Shown here: positions 60,559-64,000 of the stretch, in pieces
Position numbering within the stretch: the stretch's first letter is position 1
Layout of the letters: each line of letters starts with the position of its first letter
Source of the DNA: Pseudoruegeria sp. SK021
Lineage (GTDB): Bacteria; Pseudomonadota; Alphaproteobacteria; Rhodobacterales; Rhodobacteraceae
Length of the DNA stretch: 64,000 bases
Reading direction: 5' to 3'
Assembly (NCBI RefSeq): GCF_002119405.1
Contig: NZ_MTBG01000003.1
Location: 62,001-126,000, forward strand
Notes under the pieces: model-generated
Seen by the model: only the letters and a program-made list of their open reading frames with translations
Databases searched by the model: none
What the model was told of the DNA's origin: nothing
Program-made: the position numbers and the translations under genes

Positions 60559-61806
60559 ATGTCTGCCGGCATGACATTCTGGATTCTCGCACTTCTGTTG
60601 GCCGGGCTTGTAACCGCGCTTTTGATTCTGGTTCTGATCCGCAATCGCGGGACACAGCGATCACGGTCGGACTTTGACCTTGCCGTGTACCGCGCTCAGT
60701 TGGATGGGGTGGACCGAGATCTTGCGCGCGGTATCGTGACTGACGAGGCCGCCACCCGCACCCGCACCGAGATCGCCCGCCGGATTTTGAACGCGGATCA
60801 AACGGCAGAGCCGGTTATCACGTCACAGGCCCCTGCCACAGCAACCCGCATTGCGATCGGGATCGTCGCGGCGGTGCTGATCTTGGGAACTTGGGCGCTG
60901 TATCGCCAGCTGGGCGCGCCGGGTTACGGCGATCTGCCACTGGCCGCCCGACTTGAGGCCAGCCAGGCCTTGTATGCGACGCGTCCCAATCAAGCGGAAG
61001 CCGAACGTCAGGCGGCCAATTTGATGCCCCCCCCGGCCGCGCCGGATCCGCAATTTGCGGAACTGATGACGCAATTGCGCACGGCCTTGCAGGATCGCCC
61101 CGACGACACGCGCGGCCTGACCCTGCTCGCCCGCAATGAAGCGGCTTTGGGCAATTACGCCGCCGCAGGCGCCGCCCAAACCCGCCTTGTCGCCCTTTTG
61201 GGCGACACCGCACAAGCCAATGACTTTGCCGATCTGGCAGACTTGCTGATCTTGGCGGCAGGGGGCTACGTATCGCCAGAAGCGGAATCTGCCTTGGCCC
61301 AAGCGTTGGAACGCGATCCCAACAATGGCCCCGCCCGATACTATTCCGGGTTGATGTTTGCCCAGACTGACCGGCCTGACTTGGCGTTTCAGATCTGGAG
61401 CCGCCTTTTGAACTCCAGCACTACGGATGAACCTTGGCTCCCCGCCATTCGCGACCAGATTGCCGACATCGCCGCCCGCGCCGGGATCCGCTATTCTTTG
61501 CCGGATCAGGCCGCCATCGCCGGTCTGGCCGGTCCCAGTGCCGCTGATATCGACGCTGCCGCTGACATGGCCCCGGAAGACCGCATGGCAATGATCCAAT
61601 CAATGGTCACGGGGCTGTCAGACCGACTTGCCACCCAAGGCGGCAGTCCAGAAGAATGGGCCCGGCTCATTGGCGCCCTTGGGGTGTTGGGCGAAACCGA
61701 CAATGCCCGCGACATCTGGCTGGAGGCCCGCGGCGTGTTCGCCGGCAATGACGCCGCGCTAACAACGCTGGCCGCAGCCGCCGCACAAGCAGGATTGCAG
61801 GAATGA
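60559..61806 (+). CDS. ccmI: Cytochrome c biogenesis protein CcmI
   Basis: Apocytochrome c chaperone of the system I maturation pathway. The 415-residue protein starts with a membrane helix (MTFWILALLLAGLVTALLILVLI), then a cytoplasmic loop with a leucine-zipper-like helix (FDLAVYRAQLDGVDRDLARGIVTDEAA, the CcmI signature). A second helix follows near residue 95 (IAIGIVAAVLILGTWALY), then a TPR-rich periplasmic domain. The start may be 60559 or the ATG at 60571 (MTFW). It overlaps ruvX by 4 bp. Other ccm genes are not in the window. Confidence 0.93.
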   Translation: MSAGMTFWILALLLAGLVTALLILVLIRNRGTQRSRSDFDLAVYRAQLDGVDRDLARGIVTDEAATRTRTEIARRILNADQTAEPVITSQAPATATRIAIGIVAAVLILGTWALYRQLGAPGYGDLPLAARLEASQALYATRPNQAEAERQAANLMPPPAAPDPQFAELMTQLRTALQDRPDDTRGLTLLARNEAALGNYAAAGAAQTRLVALLGDTAQANDFADLADLLILAAGGYVSPEAESALAQALERDPNNGPARYYSGLMFAQTDRPDLAFQIWSRLLNSSTTDEPWLPAIRDQIADIAARAGIRYSLPDQAAIAGLAGPSAADIDAAADMAPEDRMAMIQSMVTGLSDRLATQGGSPEEWARLIGALGVLGETDNARDIWLEARGVFAGNDAALTTLAAAAAQAGLQE

Positions 61807-62279
61807 TCCTTGATGATTTTGACGCATTCGCAGCGGCGTTGCCGCCGATGCAGGCGATTGCAGGTCTGGATTTTGGCACAAAAACCATCGGAGTCGCGGT
61901 GTCGGACCGGTTGCTGTCGGTGGCCAGCCCTTTAGAGACCGTGCGCCGAACCAAGTTCACCAAAGACGCTGACGCCCTGCTGGCGATCTGCGCCCACCGT
62001 GAGATCGGCGGCTTAATCCTTGGATTGCCGCGCAACATGGACGGCAGTGAAGGCCCCCGCTGCCAATCCACCCGCGCCTTTGCCCGCAACCTAGAGCGGC
62101 TCATCCCGCTGCCCATCGGCTTTTGGGACGAACGCCTGTCCACCGTCGCCGCCGAGCGCGCCCTGCTTGAGGCCGACACCTCGCGGAAGCGTCGCGGCGA
62201 AGTCATCGATCACGTCGCAGCCAGTTTCATCTTGCAGGGGGCACTGGACCGTCTTGGCCATATGCGGCGGGCCAAATGA
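61803..62279 (+). CDS. ruvX: Putative pre-16S rRNA nuclease YqgF/RuvX
   Basis: RNase H-fold protein of the YqgF family, implicated in 5' maturation of 16S rRNA and originally proposed as a Holliday-junction resolvase. The 158-residue protein shows IAGLDFGTKTIGVAVSD (first acidic residue), GLILGLPRNMDGSEGPRCQ, and FWDERLSTVAAERAL with the second acidic pair; VIDHVAASFILQGALD ends the fold. Its ATG overlaps the ccmI stop (ATGA), and its stop overlaps the next gene's start, so ccmI-ruvX-DUF1289 is one unit. Confidence 0.94.
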   Translation: MILDDFDAFAAALPPMQAIAGLDFGTKTIGVAVSDRLLSVASPLETVRRTKFTKDADALLAICAHREIGGLILGLPRNMDGSEGPRCQSTRAFARNLERLIPLPIGFWDERLSTVAAERALLEADTSRKRRGEVIDHVAASFILQGALDRLGHMRRAK

Positions 62280-62464
62280 CCCGTTCCAACGCTGCCGACC
62301 GCCCGAAAATGGCCTCGCCCTGCATCTCCATCTGCGCCATCCATCCGGTCACACGGATGTGCACAGGCTGCAAACGCAGCCGCGAGGAAATCGCCCTTTG
62401 GACCCGCTATTCCGACGAGGAACGTGCCGCCATCATGCGGGCTCTGCCTGACCGGACGATCTAG
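62276..62464 (+). CDS. DUF1289 family small protein
   Basis: A 62-residue protein with the DUF1289 pattern: SPCISICAIHPVTRMCTGCKRSREEIALWTRYSDEERAAIM. It has four cysteines likely to bind a metal or Fe-S cluster and the E-I--W core. The family often occurs near Fe-S or tRNA-modification genes; its function is unknown. It starts within the ruvX stop (ATGA). Its last 32 bp overlap the 3' end of dusA on the other strand. Confidence 0.9.
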   Translation: MTRSNAADRPKMASPCISICAIHPVTRMCTGCKRSREEIALWTRYSDEERAAIMRALPDRTI

Positions 62465-63491
62465 GCTGATCCTCGGCGGCGCTCGCGTTGTCGGCAAAAA
62501 CCTCTGCGGCGGCGGCGACCAAGGCCAGCGCATCCTCGATCACCTCGGGGCCCGCGCCGGCCTGTGACGGCGCCAGCGACAAGTGGCGCCGCCACGCCCG
62601 CGCGCCCGCACGTCCGGCAAACAGCCCCATCATGTGGCGCGTCACCGAATGGACGCGGCCACCGTCCGACAGGTGCTGCTCTAGATAGGGGATCATCTGG
62701 CGGGCAACGGTCTCTGGCGTAGGTCCCTGCGCACCGCCGAAGATACGGGCATCAGCCTGTTGCAAGATATCGGTGGGCGTATGATAGGCCGCGCGGCCAA
62801 TCATCACCCCATCCAACCCGGCCACTAGGAACGCTTCCGCCTGAGACAGATCGGCAATGCCACCATTGACCGACAGGTGCAGATGCGGAAACGCCTGCTT
62901 CATCGCCAGAACGAGCGCATAATCGAGCGGCGGCACATCTCTGTTCTCCTTGGGGCTGAGCCCTTGAAGCCACGCCATCCGCGCATGCACAGCGACCCGG
63001 CGCACCCCGGCTGCGCTGATCGTCTCAAGGAACCTTGGCAACACCTCGGACGGCGTTTGATCGTCAACGCCAATGCGGCATTTGACGGTCACCTCAACCG
63101 AAACCGCGTCTTGCATGGCCGCGACGCAGGCCGCGACCAAGTCGGGTTGCTTCATCAGTACCGCGCCGAAACACCCCGACTGTACCCGGTCCGACGGACA
63201 GCCGACATTCAAGTTGATCTCGGGATACCCAGCGGCCTCGGCCATGCGCGCGGCGCTGGCAAGCTGCACCGGGTCCGAGCCGCCAAGCTGCACCGCAACC
63301 GGCTGCTCCGCAGGATCAAACTCCAGCAAATGCACCGCGCCGCCCTGAACCAAGGCGGGGGCGGTGATCATCTCAGTATACAGCAGCGCGTGCTGGGAAA
63401 ACTGCCGGTGCAGATACCGGCAATGCCGATCCGTCCAATCCATCATCGGGGCGACGGACAGCCGCGAGGCCAAGGCTAAATTCTGTGTCAT
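62433..63491 (-). CDS. dusA: tRNA-dihydrouridine(20/20a) synthase DusA
   Basis: FMN enzyme reducing uridine to dihydrouridine in the tRNA D-loop. The 352-residue protein opens with LSVAPMMDWTDRHCRYLHRQFSQHALLYTEMI. The catalytic cysteine motif is INLNVGCPSDRVQSGCFGAVLM. KCRIGVDDQ, VHARMAWLQGLSPKENRDVPPLDY and LSVNGGI follow, all DusA-specific. The ATG at 63491 (MTQNLALASRLSVAP) fits the family; longer in-frame extensions are not supported. It overlaps the DUF1289 gene tail by 32 bp. Confidence 0.96.
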   Translation of the reverse strand: MTQNLALASRLSVAPMMDWTDRHCRYLHRQFSQHALLYTEMITAPALVQGGAVHLLEFDPAEQPVAVQLGGSDPVQLASAARMAEAAGYPEINLNVGCPSDRVQSGCFGAVLMKQPDLVAACVAAMQDAVSVEVTVKCRIGVDDQTPSEVLPRFLETISAAGVRRVAVHARMAWLQGLSPKENRDVPPLDYALVLAMKQAFPHLHLSVNGGIADLSQAEAFLVAGLDGVMIGRAAYHTPTDILQQADARIFGGAQGPTPETVARQMIPYLEQHLSDGGRVHSVTRHMMGLFAGRAGARAWRRHLSLAPSQAGAGPEVIEDALALVAAAAEVFADNASAAEDQPRSSGQAEPA

Positions 63492-63744
63492 CGACGTCAC
63501 GGTCCCTTCGCGGTTTGACCGCTTCTTCGGTGCCAAATAGCAGGTTTGAGGCTGGGATTCACCCCCCGCATCAGCCCGCCACCCGGACCAAGGCTGGTGC
63601 CGGATGTTGATCTGGCCCGACCTAACCACTTCAGCGGCTTTCGGCCAGATCAGAACGGGCTGAAAACGCCTGTGACCCGGCGTCCCGGATGCAGACGGAT
63701 CGAACATTGTGAGGGCAAACCCGCGCGCCGGGCCACCGCACCAC

Positions 63745-63813
63745 ACCGCAGAGCGCCACGTTTAAGGACCGCTCTGCGGTAGCAAACGGGCGGCTCTACA
63801 CCGGTCGCCGCCC
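63745..63813. terminator. Two tandem hairpins downstream of the last gene
   Basis: An 11-bp perfect stem ACCGCAGAGCG (63745-63755) with CGCTCTGCGGT (63770-63780), and a 7-bp stem GGGCGGC (63788-63794) with GCCGCCC (63807-63813). They follow the stop of the partial minus-strand gene at 63831 and probably end its transcript. The rest of 63492-63744 shows no gene. Confidence 0.5.
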
Positions 63814-63830
63814 CTATCCCCCTTGCGCCC

Positions 63831-64000
63831 TTAGTGGGGCGCCGTGGAGACACCGAACTGACGGGCGAAGTCCTGAACCATGGGATCATCCGGAAGGATG
63901 GTCAGGGCGTCGCGCACAGCCGCTTGGCCTGCTTCCTCGCCATCCAGCGCCGCACTCAACCGGATCACCATGCTCCATGCATCTGTCCGCTGCGGATCAA
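63831..64000 (-). CDS. C-terminal part of an unidentified protein
   Basis: The minus-strand frame is open from the window edge to a TAA at 63833-63831, giving about 56 residues: DPQRTDAWSMVIRLSAALDGEE then AAVRDALTILPDDPMVQDFARQFGV and a short tail. The helical, Ala/Leu-rich pattern with DP-D helix ends resembles the last repeat of a TPR-type protein, but the fragment is too short to name. Codon usage fits a real gene. Confidence 0.55.
   Translation of the reverse strand, partial: DPQRTDAWSMVIRLSAALDGEEAGQAAVRDALTILPDDPMVQDFARQFGVSTAPH

Overview
This window comes from an alphaproteobacterium, most likely a Rhodobacteraceae (Rhodobacterales). The base composition is GC-rich. The core-metabolism genes resemble those of Rhodobacter, including mesaconyl-CoA hydratase and malyl-CoA thioesterase of the ethylmalonyl-CoA pathway. 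A long TCA-cycle cluster carries small lineage-type hypothetical genes, and there are a VPLPA-CTERM surface protein, a FYDLN-acid protein and a CbpM/CbpA pair. I cannot name the genus from sequence alone. Nearly everything is chromosomal housekeeping DNA. I see no prophage, insertion sequence, CRISPR array or rRNA operon.

Layout. 1-2,400: a truncated hypothetical gene, deoD, an aldo/keto reductase and a small zinc-ribbon-like membrane protein. 2,500-9,150 (minus strand): mcl2, an NnrU-family gene, a DUF1737 gene and mesaconyl-CoA hydratase, followed by sdhC-sdhD-sdhA-(hypothetical)-sdhB. 9,460-11,900: a secreted two-cysteine protein, mdh and an overlapping glycosyltransferase. 12,000-23,240: a VPLPA-CTERM protein, then sucC-(hypothetical)-sucD-sucA-sucB-(two membrane proteins)-lpd. 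Together these parts encode succinate dehydrogenase, malate dehydrogenase, succinyl-CoA synthetase and 2-oxoglutarate dehydrogenase. 23,300-28,850: a GntR regulator, a YgjP-type metallopeptidase, a FYDLN-acid protein, tRNA-Ala, rpsF-rpsR-rplI and an SLC13-type transporter. 29,080-32,180: a molybdate cluster (short ModE-like regulator, modA, modB, modC). 32,190-38,850: a stress-type membrane pair (DUF883 plus holin-like), cbpM-cbpA, gabD, a four-domain rhodanese protein and a fumarylacetoacetate-hydrolase-family enzyme. 38,870-45,310: an RND efflux pump pair, an unpartnered ferric-iron-type ABC permease and tRNA-Thr. 45,540-50,970: minCDE, a copper-handling cluster (SCO, YcnI-PCuAC fusion, DUF2946, remnant of a multicopper oxidase), and two tRNA-Val genes flanking a histidine-phosphatase gene. 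51,290-64,000: lon, tgt, a RimB-RimK fusion, sufT, an acetyltransferase remnant, an A-type Fe-S carrier, tpiA, a GH25 lysozyme-like lipoprotein, sodB, ccmI, ruvX, a DUF1289 gene, dusA and the 3' end of one more gene.

The most interesting signal is regulatory. The promoter regions of sdhC and sucC, about 6.5 kb apart and on opposite strands, share one arrangement. Each has two copies of the palindrome TGTGATCACA (one of the four has a one-base change) with centres exactly 21 bp apart. Each is followed, on the gene side, by a second shared element of about 22 bp with a TTA-N-CG-N-TAA-like core. The mdh upstream region has one degenerate copy of the palindrome. This looks like a joint operator system for the TCA cycle. 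A GntR-family regulator encoded just past lpd is one candidate binder.

Other points of note are a modA gene whose best start codon is ATT, a four-rhodanese protein with no catalytic cysteine, a disrupted multicopper oxidase beside a tRNA gene, an EcfG-like promoter before the DUF883 gene, and mutually exclusive hairpins in the rpsF leader. Three small secreted proteins with two cysteines each lie in or next to the TCA units. All calls come from reading the sequence by eye; no database search was possible.
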